Of a DNA stretch of 64,000 nt, positions 46,009 through 55,198 are shown one piece after another (the stretch's first letter is position 1; each line of letters opens with the position of its first letter). This stretch comes from Parapedobacter composti (GTDB taxonomy: Bacteria > Bacteroidota > Bacteroidia > Sphingobacteriales > Sphingobacteriaceae). The notes below the pieces were generated by a model that saw only the letters and a list, made by a program, of their open reading frames with translations, ran no database searches and was not told the origin of the DNA. Position numbers and translations under genes: made by a program. The DNA is taken from NCBI RefSeq assembly GCF_900112315.1, contig NZ_FOLL01000020.1, forward strand, positions 1 through 64,000, given 5' to 3'.

Positions 46009-46016
46009 ATAGAAAC

Positions 46017-46760
46017 ATGAAGTTACTTGAAGGAAAAACCGCGCTGGTCACCGGTGCGTCGAAAGGGATTGGCCGGAAAATAGCCGAAACATTTGCCCAG
46101 CATGGGGCCAACGTGGCGTTTACTTACCTTTCATCTGTAGAAAAAGGGCAGGCGCTCGAAAGTGAACTACAAATGCATGGAACAAAAGTAAAGGGCTACC
46201 GTTCGGATGCTTCCAAGTTTGATGAAGCGGAGAAGCTTATCGGTGATATCGTCACCGAATTCGGCACGATAGACATCGTGGTCAATAACGCGGGGATTAC
46301 TAAAGATGGCCTGCTGCTCCGCATGACCGAGGAACAATGGGATGATGTGCTGGCTATCAATCTAAAGTCCGTGTTCAATGTCACTAAAGCCGCCTCCAAA
46401 ATCATGATGAAAAACCGCAAAGGCGTATTCATCAACATGAGTTCGGTGGTAGGTGTGCAGGGCAATGCGGGGCAAGCCAACTACGCGGCTTCCAAAGCAG
46501 GTATCGTCGGTTTTTCAAAGTCGGTAGCCAAAGAGCTCGGCTCACGTAATATCCGAACCAACGTCATCGCCCCCGGCTTCATCCGCACGGAAATGACTGA
46601 CGTGCTGGACCCCAAAGTGGTGGAAGGGTGGGAACAGGACATTCCCTTAAAACGTGCCGGAGAGACGGAAGACGTGGCCAATGCTTGCCTGTTTCTCGCG
46701 TCAGACCTTTCCTCGTACATCACCGGGCAGGTCATTTCCGTCTGCGGCGGAATGCTTTAA
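46017..46760 (+). CDS. fabG: 3-oxoacyl-ACP reductase
   Basis: NADPH-dependent ketoacyl reductase of fatty acid synthesis, a short-chain dehydrogenase of 247 residues. Cofactor loop TGASKGIGRK, NNAG motif, catalytic Ser in MSSVVGVQG and the YAASK dyad are all intact, as is the PG motif (IAPGFIRTEM). A LuxE-like gene follows 44 bases later on the same strand, so the acyl product and the LuxE-like enzyme may be linked. Confidence 0.93.
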   Translation: MKLLEGKTALVTGASKGIGRKIAETFAQHGANVAFTYLSSVEKGQALESELQMHGTKVKGYRSDASKFDEAEKLIGDIVTEFGTIDIVVNNAGITKDGLLLRMTEEQWDDVLAINLKSVFNVTKAASKIMMKNRKGVFINMSSVVGVQGNAGQANYAASKAGIVGFSKSVAKELGSRNIRTNVIAPGFIRTEMTDVLDPKVVEGWEQDIPLKRAGETEDVANACLFLASDLSSYITGQVISVCGGML

Positions 46761-46804
46761 ACGGTGGCGGATGAAGCCGCACCGCGGCCATAGCAGACAG
46801 CAAG

Positions 46805-47797
46805 ATGAGCAAGCACATCCCCCCACTTCACCGGTTGTTTGACGTACAAAGCCCTCAAGCGTTTGAAGCGGTGTGCATGGCGGTGTTCCATTATCAGGCG
46901 CGTCATTGCGCCATCTACCGCGAATACCTGTCGCTGCTTGGCATCGTTCCTGAAACAATCCACCGAAGTGAAGACATCCCGTTTCTGCCCATCGAATTTT
47001 TCAAAAGTCACCAAGTGATATCCGGCAATGAGTTGCCCCAGGTTGTTTTCAGCAGCTCCGGCACCACGGGCAGCTTACAAAGCCGGCACTACGTGACCGA
47101 TTTAACCGTCTACCAACGGAGTTTCCGTACCGCTTTCGAACGGTTTTATGGCCGCCCGGACGATATGGCGATCTTGGCCCTTCTCCCCGCCTATGCCGAA
47201 CGGGAAGGATCGTCGCTCATCTACATGGTAGACGACCTCATCAAGCGCAGCAGACATCCGCTCAGTGGATATTTCCTGTACAACCACGGCGAACTGAAAC
47301 AGGCGCTCGAATCAACCCGAACAAGCGCAACAACGACCCTGCTCATCGGCGTTACCTTTGCGTTACTGGATTTCGTAGAAAATCATCCGGTTGATTTTCC
47401 GGCGTTGACGGTGATGGAAACCGGCGGCATGAAAGGCCGCCGGAAAGAAATGATCCGCGAAGAGGTGCATGAGCGGTTATGTACGGGATTTAACGTGTCG
47501 GCCATCCACTCGGAATATGGGATGACGGAGCTGCTATCTCAAGCCTATTCACACGGGGGCGGACTGTTCCGCTGCCCGCCGTGGATGCGCATCCACATCC
47601 GCGACACCAATGACCCGTTTACACTGTTGCCCACGGGCCGCACAGGAGCGATAAACATCATCGATTTGGCCAATGTCCATTCCTGCGCCTTCATCGCTAC
47701 GCAAGACCTCGGAAAAATCCACGCCGATGGCCGCTTTGAGGTGCTCGGCCGCTTTGACCAGAGCGATATCCGTGGGTGTAACTTATTGGTGCAATAA
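46805..47797 (+). CDS. LuxE-like acyl-protein synthetase
   Basis: A 330-residue protein of the LuxE / acyl-protein synthetase family, related to acyl-adenylate enzymes: it activates a fatty acid with ATP and forms an acyl-enzyme. Visible: SSSGTTGSLQSRHY (phosphate-binding loop), TGGMKGRRKEMIREEVHE, and EYGMTELLSQAYS. In luminous bacteria LuxE passes acyl groups to LuxC; here a LuxC-like gene lies 36 kb away and no luciferase is present. The likely job is to feed a reductase or modify a lipid, which is inference. Confidence 0.8.
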   Translation: MSKHIPPLHRLFDVQSPQAFEAVCMAVFHYQARHCAIYREYLSLLGIVPETIHRSEDIPFLPIEFFKSHQVISGNELPQVVFSSSGTTGSLQSRHYVTDLTVYQRSFRTAFERFYGRPDDMAILALLPAYAEREGSSLIYMVDDLIKRSRHPLSGYFLYNHGELKQALESTRTSATTTLLIGVTFALLDFVENHPVDFPALTVMETGGMKGRRKEMIREEVHERLCTGFNVSAIHSEYGMTELLSQAYSHGGGLFRCPPWMRIHIRDTNDPFTLLPTGRTGAINIIDLANVHSCAFIATQDLGKIHADGRFEVLGRFDQSDIRGCNLLVQ

Positions 47798-47822
47798 AAA
47801 AAGCCTCACAACAAGTAAGGCT
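47795..47822 (-). terminator. Terminator between luxE-like and DUF3276 genes
   Basis: On the minus strand, AGCCTTAC and GTGAGGCT pair with one mismatch around a small loop and are followed by seven T residues. It serves the DUF3276 gene and can also end the plus-strand unit. Confidence 0.6.
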
Positions 47823-47847
47823 CAGCATCTATCTTTCGGAGACACGG

Positions 47848-48186
47848 TTAGTATGCGAATCCGTCCTTCGCATCCAAATCCTCCGCTACGCCTACCCCGT
47901 TGCTTTCAAAACCGGGCTCATAACGTTTTTCCACAACTTCCTGATGCGCTTTGATATAATCAACAACCTCATTCAACCCCTCCGCAAATTTCTCGAAATC
48001 CTCTTTATATAAGAATATCTTATGCTTGATGAATGCTCCGTCTTCGAATCGTTTCTTACTTTCAGTGATGGTGATGTAGTAGTCGTTGGATCGCGTCGCC
48101 TTTACATCGAAAAAATAAGTGCGTTTACCAGCCCTTACCTTTTTTGAAAAAACCTCTTCACGCTCTTTGTTGTCAAAATCTCCCAT
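47848..48186 (-). CDS. DUF3276/PUR-family nucleic-acid-binding protein
   Basis: A 112-residue protein of the PUR-alpha-like DUF3276 family (beta-beta-beta-alpha fold): KKVRAGKRTYFFDVKATRSNDYYITITESKKR is its hallmark. Bacteroidota and spirochaete members bind single-stranded DNA or RNA. It is monocistronic with a clear promoter upstream. Confidence 0.88.
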   Translation of the reverse strand: MGDFDNKEREEVFSKKVRAGKRTYFFDVKATRSNDYYITITESKKRFEDGAFIKHKIFLYKEDFEKFAEGLNEVVDYIKAHQEVVEKRYEPGFESNGVGVAEDLDAKDGFAY

Positions 48187-48222
48187 GGTTAAGCTTTTAA
48201 TTTTTTACTCTCAGAATCGGGA

Positions 48223-48255
48223 TAAATATAAAAGAATTTAGTTGATTAATACAAA
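48223..48255 (-). promoter_or_regulatory. Promoter of the DUF3276 gene
   Basis: Minus strand: TTTG (48252-48255), 21-base spacer and TATATTTA (48223-48230), a near-consensus pair about 40 bases before the ATG. Confidence 0.6.
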
Positions 48256-48384
48256 TGTTTGCCATTTTTTGTACAAAATATTTTTAATCGGGCTCTATTG
48301 CATCTAACACCCCATATGGCGCAACTATTCACCGGAAAAAAAAGGCCGTTCACCGAGAAAAGAACAGCTGTTACCTAATCACTG

Positions 48385-48415
48385 TTGCAGAAAGCGTACA
48401 TTCCAGCTACCTTTG
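48385..48415 (+). promoter_or_regulatory. Promoter of the LiaF-like gene
   Basis: TTG (48385-48387), spacer of 20 bases and TACCTTTG (48408-48415); leader of about 25 bases to the ATG at 48444. Confidence 0.6.
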
Positions 48416-48443
48416 GATGTCAAAAGTGTTTAATTGAGCAGCT

Positions 48444-49316
48444 ATGAATAAACAGCATCCCCCAACAAGCAACAATGCCAATAATGGCAGGATGTGGGCA
48501 GGAATCATGATTTTGGGTATTGGCGTCATATTACTTGCCGGAAAATTGGGCGTTGATTGGCTTTTCCCCCGCTGGATATTCAACTGGAATAATTTTTGGC
48601 CCACGATATTGATTGTTGTCGGACTGATCGTCGGCGGCAATTCCAACTTCAGGAACCCCGTTGCGGTGTTCCTGATATGTTTCGGTGGCTTTTTCCTGCT
48701 CAAACATATCTTCGGTTTTAACATCGGTCCTTTTATCGGGCCGGCCATCATCATCGGCATCGGGCTATGGCTTCTGCTTGGTAAAGGGAGAGATACGTCC
48801 TGCCCGCCAAGACCATCCGGTTCCCGCGCATCGAGTGGGCTCCACGGACAGCAACAACCGCATCATTTCGAATGGGATAAGCGCGTGGCTGATGAAACCG
48901 GTAACCCTGCGCCGGACGGGGATACGGCTTTTGAAGGAACAGCGGGTCAAAGTGCCTACGAGAATAACGTAAACAGTGAAGACTACGTGAAGACCACAGC
49001 CCTGTTCAGTGAAGTAAAAAAGACGGTCATTTCCAAGCGGTTCCAGGGAGGCGAGATCGTCAATATTTTCGGAGGCACCAACATCAACCTTATTCAGGCT
49101 GACATCCAGCACCCGGTGGTTATCACTGTGTTTCAGCTGTTTGCCGGCATGAAAATCATCGTTCCACCTCATTGGAAAATACAATCAGATATGGTGTCTG
49201 TTTTCGGAGAAGTGGACGACAGGCGTTTTACGCACGGGATACCGCAAGACGACCAGAAAATCGTCCACATCAAAGGCACGTCGATATTCGGGGGGGTTAC
49301 CATCAAAAACCTATAG
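48444..49316 (+). CDS. LiaF-like membrane protein
   Basis: A 290-residue protein with four N-terminal membrane segments (about residues 17-115, arranged as two LiaI/LiaF-type hairpins such as IMILGIGVILLAGKLGVDWLFP), a hydrophilic linker, and a C-terminal beta-helix-like domain (about 180-290, FGGTNINLIQADI and FGGVTIKNL) as in LiaF/YvqF. In Firmicutes LiaF restrains an envelope-stress kinase. The next genes encode a LytS-like kinase and LytTR regulator, so a similar sensing role is likely. Confidence 0.8.
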   Translation: MNKQHPPTSNNANNGRMWAGIMILGIGVILLAGKLGVDWLFPRWIFNWNNFWPTILIVVGLIVGGNSNFRNPVAVFLICFGGFFLLKHIFGFNIGPFIGPAIIIGIGLWLLLGKGRDTSCPPRPSGSRASSGLHGQQQPHHFEWDKRVADETGNPAPDGDTAFEGTAGQSAYENNVNSEDYVKTTALFSEVKKTVISKRFQGGEIVNIFGGTNINLIQADIQHPVVITVFQLFAGMKIIVPPHWKIQSDMVSVFGEVDDRRFTHGIPQDDQKIVHIKGTSIFGGVTIKNL

Positions 49317-49360
49317 TTAACCGCAAGCACCAAACGGCGCCCGGCAAATACCGATAACCT

Positions 49361-50404
49361 GTGAACGATGCACGCTACATATCTTCAAGGCAACGATTAG
49401 TCAACATCAGTTGTTTTATTATCTGGATAGCCTATGCACTCATCCAGACGGCGTTGCTTTGGTGGTTCGACGTCAATTTCGCCCTGGCGCTGAACGACAG
49501 CCTGGTGAGCGCTACCATCATTACGCTATGCTGCTATGTCATTGCCAACGCGTTGAACCACTACCTGCCCCGAAGGGAAAAATATTTCTATATTGTTATC
49601 TGGGGGGTGGTTCTGGCAGCCATCAGCATCTCCGCGAGCAGGTGGTTCCTGCAGTATGTCATCGCAGATAAAAGTTATCTTGATCGTGTCGATTTATCGC
49701 TCCCCTTGCGTTTTTTTATCAATGCACTCTTGATAGCGTGGATGGCCATCATCAATATCCTTTGGAACATCCAGCAAGAATACAAGGAAAATGAACAGCG
49801 CAAGGCTGATGCCGAGCGTCTGGCGCGAGAGGCCGAACTGTACAATCTACGCCAGCAACTGCAACCCCATTTTTTGTTCAACAGCCTCAATTCCATTATT
49901 GCCCTCATCGGCCGTAAACCGGACGAAGCCCGGAATATGACGTTCCAGCTATCGGATTTCCTCCGCGGTACGCTACGGAAAGACGATCAGCAGCTCATCG
50001 CCCTGAAAGACGAACTGGAGCACCTTCAGCTCTACCTGGAGATAGAGAAAGTCCGCTTCGGCCACCGGCTTCAGACCCGGATAGATTATGATGATGCCTG
50101 CCTCCGCATGACGCTGCCCGCCATGATTATGCAACCCTTGGTAGAAAATGCCATCAAATACGGGCTGTATGACACCACCGGCGACGTCACCATCAGCATT
50201 GCCTGTTCATCCGAAGACCACCTGCTTAATATCCAGATTCAAAACCCATACGACAGCCAAAGTAACAAGCCCCGCCGGGGTACGGGTTTCGGTCTTCGGG
50301 GCGTGCAACGCCGCTTGTTTTTACTGTTTGGCCGTACAGATCTATTGGAAACCAAAGTAACAACCCATATCTTTACCAGCATAATCCGGATTCCCCAGCT
50401 ATGA
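49361..50404 (+). CDS. LytS/YehU-type sensor histidine kinase
   Basis: A 347-residue kinase. Four membrane segments (up to about residue 140), then the His_kinase domain with phosphorylated His in QLQPHFLFNSLNSII, an N box (LVENAIKYGL) and the G box GTGFGLRGVQRRL. Start is GTG 49361. The response-regulator gene overlaps its last codon (ATGA), so they form a pair. Confidence 0.88.
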   Translation: MNDARYISSRQRLVNISCFIIWIAYALIQTALLWWFDVNFALALNDSLVSATIITLCCYVIANALNHYLPRREKYFYIVIWGVVLAAISISASRWFLQYVIADKSYLDRVDLSLPLRFFINALLIAWMAIINILWNIQQEYKENEQRKADAERLAREAELYNLRQQLQPHFLFNSLNSIIALIGRKPDEARNMTFQLSDFLRGTLRKDDQQLIALKDELEHLQLYLEIEKVRFGHRLQTRIDYDDACLRMTLPAMIMQPLVENAIKYGLYDTTGDVTISIACSSEDHLLNIQIQNPYDSQSNKPRRGTGFGLRGVQRRLFLLFGRTDLLETKVTTHIFTSIIRIPQL

Positions 50405-51144
50405 TTAAGGCGGTATTGATAGATGATGAACCTCTGGCACGCAGCATAGTGGCCGAATACCTTGAAAACTACCCACAGGTGACTATCGTGGCCGAATGTA
50501 ACGATGGATTCGAAGGCGTCAAAGCGATCATGCAGCACCAGCCGGACATTGTGTTCCTGGATATACAGATGCCAAAAATCAACGGGTTTGAGATGCTTGA
50601 AATTATCGATCACCCACCCTCGGTCATTTTTACGACAGCTTTTGATGAATATGCCATCCGTGCATTTGAGCAGCATGCCGTAGATTACTTATTAAAACCC
50701 ATCACAAGGGCCCGGTTTGACCGCGCTATGGGCAAATTCCTTGATATGCGTCAGGCCGATGCCGGCAAAGAAAACACCCGCCGGCTTATCGACCATATCA
50801 ACGACGCGCCGGGAAAGCTGGAGCGAATTGTAGTAAAGACCGGCACCAAGATTAAAATCATTCCGGTTACCAGCGTTATCTACATCGAAGCAGACGATGA
50901 TTACGTGAAAATACACACCGATGAGGGCACGTTCCTTAAGAACAAGACCATGGCGTCTTTCGAGCAACTGCTGGATCCCCGTCACTTCGTCCGGATACAC
51001 CGATCATTCATCGTTAAGCTTGACCACATCGCCCGCCTGGAACCTCATGAAAAAGACAGCTATACCGCGGTCTTGTCCAACGGACAAACAGCCAGCGTAA
51101 GCAAGAACGGCTATACGCGCCTGAAACAATTATTAGGAATGTAG
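50401..51144 (+). CDS. LytTR response regulator
   Basis: A 247-residue regulator: receiver domain with phospho-acceptor Asp in DIVFLDIQMP (about residue 56), and a LytTR DNA-binding domain (about 145-245, VYIEADDDYVKIHT ... HRSFIVKLDHIARLE). Partner of the kinase encoded just upstream. Targets are probably envelope genes; one could be the serine hydrolase gene that follows. Confidence 0.92.
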   Translation: MIKAVLIDDEPLARSIVAEYLENYPQVTIVAECNDGFEGVKAIMQHQPDIVFLDIQMPKINGFEMLEIIDHPPSVIFTTAFDEYAIRAFEQHAVDYLLKPITRARFDRAMGKFLDMRQADAGKENTRRLIDHINDAPGKLERIVVKTGTKIKIIPVTSVIYIEADDDYVKIHTDEGTFLKNKTMASFEQLLDPRHFVRIHRSFIVKLDHIARLEPHEKDSYTAVLSNGQTASVSKNGYTRLKQLLGM

Positions 51145-51156
51145 ATAGGTTTCCTG

Positions 51157-51164
51157 TAATTTTG
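51157..51164 (+). promoter_or_regulatory. -7 box before the serine hydrolase gene
   Basis: TAATTTTG, 4 bases before an ATG at 51169 and 16 before the ATG at 51181. Supports separate transcription of the hydrolase gene from the two-component genes. Confidence 0.4.
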
Positions 51165-51180
51165 TGAAATGTTTGCAACC

Positions 51181-52623
51181 ATGAACAGAATACGCTGTAT
51201 CTTGTTAGTACTGCTGCTACCCACCTCTTCAGCCTTAGCCCAGGAAACGGATAGCCAACAACGGATTAACCAAGCGGTATTCAATAAAATCGAATATCAT
51301 TTTAACCTTCAGGAAACTGATTCTATCTATGCCCTTGCCGGTCCGAAATTCAAGCAATCGCTCTCACAGCAAGCATTCGGAGAAGTGATGTCCCAGCAAC
51401 TGTATCCATTGGGGCAGATACAATCGGCAGAAATGACACGCTATGAGCAGGGGATGGGTATTTATAAATTAAATTTTCTCAGCACTCCCCTGCAGGTGGT
51501 ATTAGGGCTTGACAGCCTTCACCGGATAGAAACGTTACTTTTTCAGCCTTTCGCGGGTGATCCGGCCCCGAAGCAGGCCGACCCCGCAAGCCGGGGCAAT
51601 GCTGCGGCCAACCTTGACCGCTATGTAGACTCCGTAGCGTTAACCTATAGCCGCAAAGGAAACACCCATGCCCTGGCCATCGGCATTGTACATCAAGGGA
51701 AGACCAACAGTTACTATTACGGTGAAACTGAAAAAGGGAACAAACAATTGCCCGATGAAAACACGCTGTTTGAAATCGGCTCCATCACCAAAACATTTAC
51801 AGCCACTTTATTAGCGTATCTTGCCCAGACGCAGCGGCTGAACCTTGACGATTCCATCACGAAATACTTGCCCGATTCCGTGGCGGCAAATCCAGACCTG
51901 CAAGGCATTACCTTACAGCAATTAGCCAACCACACCTCGGGCTTACCGCGTCTGCCAGATAATATCGACGCCATCGCTGCCGGGCATCCTGATAACCCCT
52001 ATAAGGGATACACCCGCTCGCATCTTTACGCGTTCCTGAAGTCCTATCAGGCCACCGTACCCCCAGATTCCATCTATCAATACAGCAACCTGGGCTTTGG
52101 CCTGTTGGGCGATATCCTGTCAACCTTATACGGCAAACCCTATAACGAAATGGTTCAAGAGATCATTTGCAAACCCTTGGGGCTCCGCAATACTACCGAA
52201 CAGCCTGACGCAAAAACGCAATACGTAGCCAAGGTATACAATGATAAAGGCAACGAAACGCCGATGTGGACGTTTGACGCCTTCGCTGCACATGGCTCGC
52301 TCAAATCGACCGTTTCGGACCTCGTCGCCTATGCCAAAGCCCATTTCAAAATGCCTGAAACGGACTTGGAGCATGCCCTGGCGCTTACCCGTCAGTTCAC
52401 CTATTTCAACCCACCCGATACCGACATCGGCTTAGCCTGGCACATGAACCTTATTGGCGATGAACTGGTATATTGGCATAACGGCGGAACCTTTGGCAGC
52501 AGCAGCTACATCGCGTTTACACCTGACCGGAAGATCGCCATAGTCGTGCTCTCCAATACTGCTGAACCTGTCGACACGGTGGGTAAGGCAATCCTCGGGC
52601 GCATCCTTTCCCATCTGCCATGA
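51181..52623 (+). CDS. Beta-lactamase-family serine hydrolase with DUF3887 domain
   Basis: A 480-residue exported protein (signal peptide IRCILLVLLLPTSSALAQ). An N-terminal DUF3887-like domain (about 25-120) precedes a class C beta-lactamase/penicillin-binding fold: SxxK in EIGSITKTF, YSN in QYSNLGFGLLG, and a HNGGTFG stretch in place of KTG. It may be a peptidase or esterase acting on the cell wall; drug resistance cannot be inferred. ATG 51181 or 51169. Confidence 0.85.
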   Translation: MNRIRCILLVLLLPTSSALAQETDSQQRINQAVFNKIEYHFNLQETDSIYALAGPKFKQSLSQQAFGEVMSQQLYPLGQIQSAEMTRYEQGMGIYKLNFLSTPLQVVLGLDSLHRIETLLFQPFAGDPAPKQADPASRGNAAANLDRYVDSVALTYSRKGNTHALAIGIVHQGKTNSYYYGETEKGNKQLPDENTLFEIGSITKTFTATLLAYLAQTQRLNLDDSITKYLPDSVAANPDLQGITLQQLANHTSGLPRLPDNIDAIAAGHPDNPYKGYTRSHLYAFLKSYQATVPPDSIYQYSNLGFGLLGDILSTLYGKPYNEMVQEIICKPLGLRNTTEQPDAKTQYVAKVYNDKGNETPMWTFDAFAAHGSLKSTVSDLVAYAKAHFKMPETDLEHALALTRQFTYFNPPDTDIGLAWHMNLIGDELVYWHNGGTFGSSSYIAFTPDRKIAIVVLSNTAEPVDTVGKAILGRILSHLP

Positions 52624-52642
52624 CCTGTTTCGGCTGACATCG

Positions 52643-55198
52643 CTACGCGTCTTTTCTCAAGACTTCAAGTGGCGGACGGCGAGTGATACCACGGCTGTTT
52701 GCCAGCCCTATCAATACGGTAAGTGCCGTAACGCCCAATATCAAGATAAGCATTAAAACCATGTCCGGAACAAAGGGCACCTCAAAGCTAAACACGGCCA
52801 AGGCCCAACTGCTTCCCAAGGCCAAGATTACCCCCGTGAATGCAGCGATTGCCCCCAGAAACATGTATTCCAATGCCGTGATGGCCAAAATCTGCTTCCG
52901 CGACGCCCCCAACGTACGCAGCAATACGCTCTCGCGGATGCGCTGGTATTTGCTGATCATCACAGACGACACAAGCACGACAAACCCAGTAAGGATGCTG
53001 AAACTCCCCATAAACCGGATAACAAAACCGATTTTATTCAATATGTCGTCCAAAACCGACAGAATCAGCCCCAAATCGATAATCGATATATTGGGAAACC
53101 GATTCACCACGGCCTGCTGTAACCCCGCCGACACCGTTTCGTCCGGCACACGGGTCATCAGCACATGAAACTGCGGAGCCTCGTCAATCACACCGGCCGG
53201 AAACACCAACCGGAAATTGGTCTGCACCCGGTTCCAGTCGACCTCCCGGAAACTGCCCACCACCGCCGGAATACGCACCCCCTGCACATTGAAAAGCAGT
53301 TTATCCCCCAGTTTCACACGGATACGCCGCGCGTAATCCTCTTCCAGCGAAATCCGCGCAGTGTCACCCGGAGCGGTCGTCCCTGTCCATGTTCCGGCAA
53401 CAATCTTCTCGGAATCACTCAACTCCGATCGGTAGGTCACCCGGAATTCACGTCCCAACGCCCGGCGTGCCACTACAATGGTGCTGTCCTTGCGGGCATC
53501 ATCAGCGGTAATGCCGTTAATCGCTTCCAGCTGTACCGTCACAATCGGCACCTCGTCCAGCACGGGCAGCCCCTGCTGCTTTACCAGCCCCGCCACCGCG
53601 TCTTTCTGAGATGATTGGATGTCAAAAAGCACCATGTTTGGCTGGTGCTCACTCGCGGATAACGACACGCGTTCAATAAGCATATGTTGCACCAACAGTA
53701 AGGTAGCGATAAAAGATGTACCCAAACCGATAGCAATGACAAGGATAATGGTCTGGTTATTGGGCCGGAATAAGTTGGAAAGCCCCTGCCGCCATAAGTA
53801 GTTCCATGAAGCGGGAAAAAAGCGCCGTACCAGCCACACCAAGAGACTGGCCACGGCATACAATACCGCAAATGCCAAGGCAATTCCCACGGAAAACACA
53901 ACCGTTTGCGTCCACCCGTCCAGCTGCAACGAAGCATAGCCCACCACAAACAGTGCGATTAACCCATATACCACCCAGCTCCACTTGTCGCGGGCAGGGT
54001 GATGCGCATCAAATGACAGCCGCAAGGTGTTCAACGGTGCGATCCTGCGGATGCCAAGTAACGGCAACAGTGCAAACAACAGGGATATCCACACCCCCAG
54101 GCCGATTCCCTGTGCAATTGCCGCCCAGGATACCCCGCGGCTGATGGTCACGGGCACAAAGTCACTGAACACTGCCGGCAGCACCTGCTGAATCACCGTG
54201 CCCGCCGCAGCCCCGATGACGGAGCCGATCATCCCGAGCCCCAATACCTGCACTAAATAAATCAGAAACGCCTGATGCGAGCTGACCCCAAGACAGCGCA
54301 ATATGGCAATGCTGTTCAGCTTTTCTTTGATATGTATGTGTATGGCACTGGACACACCGATGCATCCCAGCAACAATGCAACGAATCCAACGAGCGACAA
54401 GAACTTGCTCAGGTCTGAAAACACCCTTCCCGTTTCCTGCTTCCTTGAGGCAACGGTATCGTAGCCGATTCGGTGCACTTCCAGGAGCGAATCCAGTTGG
54501 CTTACAAGCGCGTCGGCGTCCACTCGCTCTTCCAAGCGGAAATAATAATGATAATTGATCCGGCTGCCCTTCTGGTTAAGTCCTGTTGCTGACAGGTATT
54601 CCAGCGGAATAAAAACCGCGGGCGCCACCGTAGCGGATATACCGCTCTGCCCCGGTGCTTGTTCCAGGCGCCCGGCAATTTCGAACATGAGCTCCCCTAC
54701 TTTAAGCGAATCACCCACCTTGGCGCCAAACTGCAGCATCAAGGTCTTATCCACCAATGCACCACGATGCGCCCTGAACGTGCGCGCTGCTGCCTCCGGA
54801 ACCGTCTCCAGCTTGCCATAATACGGATAATCGCCTTCCAGTGCCCGCACCTGTACCAAGCGGGTACCCCCGTCCGGAAATACAACCATAGACGCAAAGC
54901 GCTGCTCCGCCGAAGATGCCACACTTAACCGCCGTATCGAATCCACCACATGTTGACCTTCATCAGGCAGCTCCCGGTTGGCATGCAATTCCAGGTCGGC
55001 CCCCACCAATGTGGCCGCTTGCTGATCGATGTCGCGCGCTAAGTTGTCCCCGAAGGCATAAATGGCCACCAAAGCGGCTATCCCGATAATGACCGACGAA
55101 ATAAACAGCAGTAGCCGCGACCGGTTTTGCCGGCTGTCGCGCCAGGCCATCCGGAAAATCCACCGGAAATCGACTTTTTGCAGGTTCGCAGATCTCAT
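52643..55198 (-). CDS. FtsX-type ABC permease (YbbP-like)
   Basis: An 851-residue membrane protein with two FtsX-type permease units, each with a large periplasmic part: first membrane segment at about 28-50, then groups at about 270-420, 430-520 and 730-840. This layout matches YbbP-like exporters, which with YbbA work in lipid or envelope handling. It overlaps the stop of the ATPase gene upstream by 4 bases. Confidence 0.87.
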   Translation of the reverse strand: MRSANLQKVDFRWIFRMAWRDSRQNRSRLLLFISSVIIGIAALVAIYAFGDNLARDIDQQAATLVGADLELHANRELPDEGQHVVDSIRRLSVASSAEQRFASMVVFPDGGTRLVQVRALEGDYPYYGKLETVPEAAARTFRAHRGALVDKTLMLQFGAKVGDSLKVGELMFEIAGRLEQAPGQSGISATVAPAVFIPLEYLSATGLNQKGSRINYHYYFRLEERVDADALVSQLDSLLEVHRIGYDTVASRKQETGRVFSDLSKFLSLVGFVALLLGCIGVSSAIHIHIKEKLNSIAILRCLGVSSHQAFLIYLVQVLGLGMIGSVIGAAAGTVIQQVLPAVFSDFVPVTISRGVSWAAIAQGIGLGVWISLLFALLPLLGIRRIAPLNTLRLSFDAHHPARDKWSWVVYGLIALFVVGYASLQLDGWTQTVVFSVGIALAFAVLYAVASLLVWLVRRFFPASWNYLWRQGLSNLFRPNNQTIILVIAIGLGTSFIATLLLVQHMLIERVSLSASEHQPNMVLFDIQSSQKDAVAGLVKQQGLPVLDEVPIVTVQLEAINGITADDARKDSTIVVARRALGREFRVTYRSELSDSEKIVAGTWTGTTAPGDTARISLEEDYARRIRVKLGDKLLFNVQGVRIPAVVGSFREVDWNRVQTNFRLVFPAGVIDEAPQFHVLMTRVPDETVSAGLQQAVVNRFPNISIIDLGLILSVLDDILNKIGFVIRFMGSFSILTGFVVLVSSVMISKYQRIRESVLLRTLGASRKQILAITALEYMFLGAIAAFTGVILALGSSWALAVFSFEVPFVPDMVLMLILILGVTALTVLIGLANSRGITRRPPLEVLRKDA

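Noticed and set aside
51181..52623. Antibiotic-resistance beta-lactamase
   Set aside because: The fold is shared by many peptidases and esterases; the KTG box is not standard and a DUF3887-like domain is fused, so resistance cannot be claimed.
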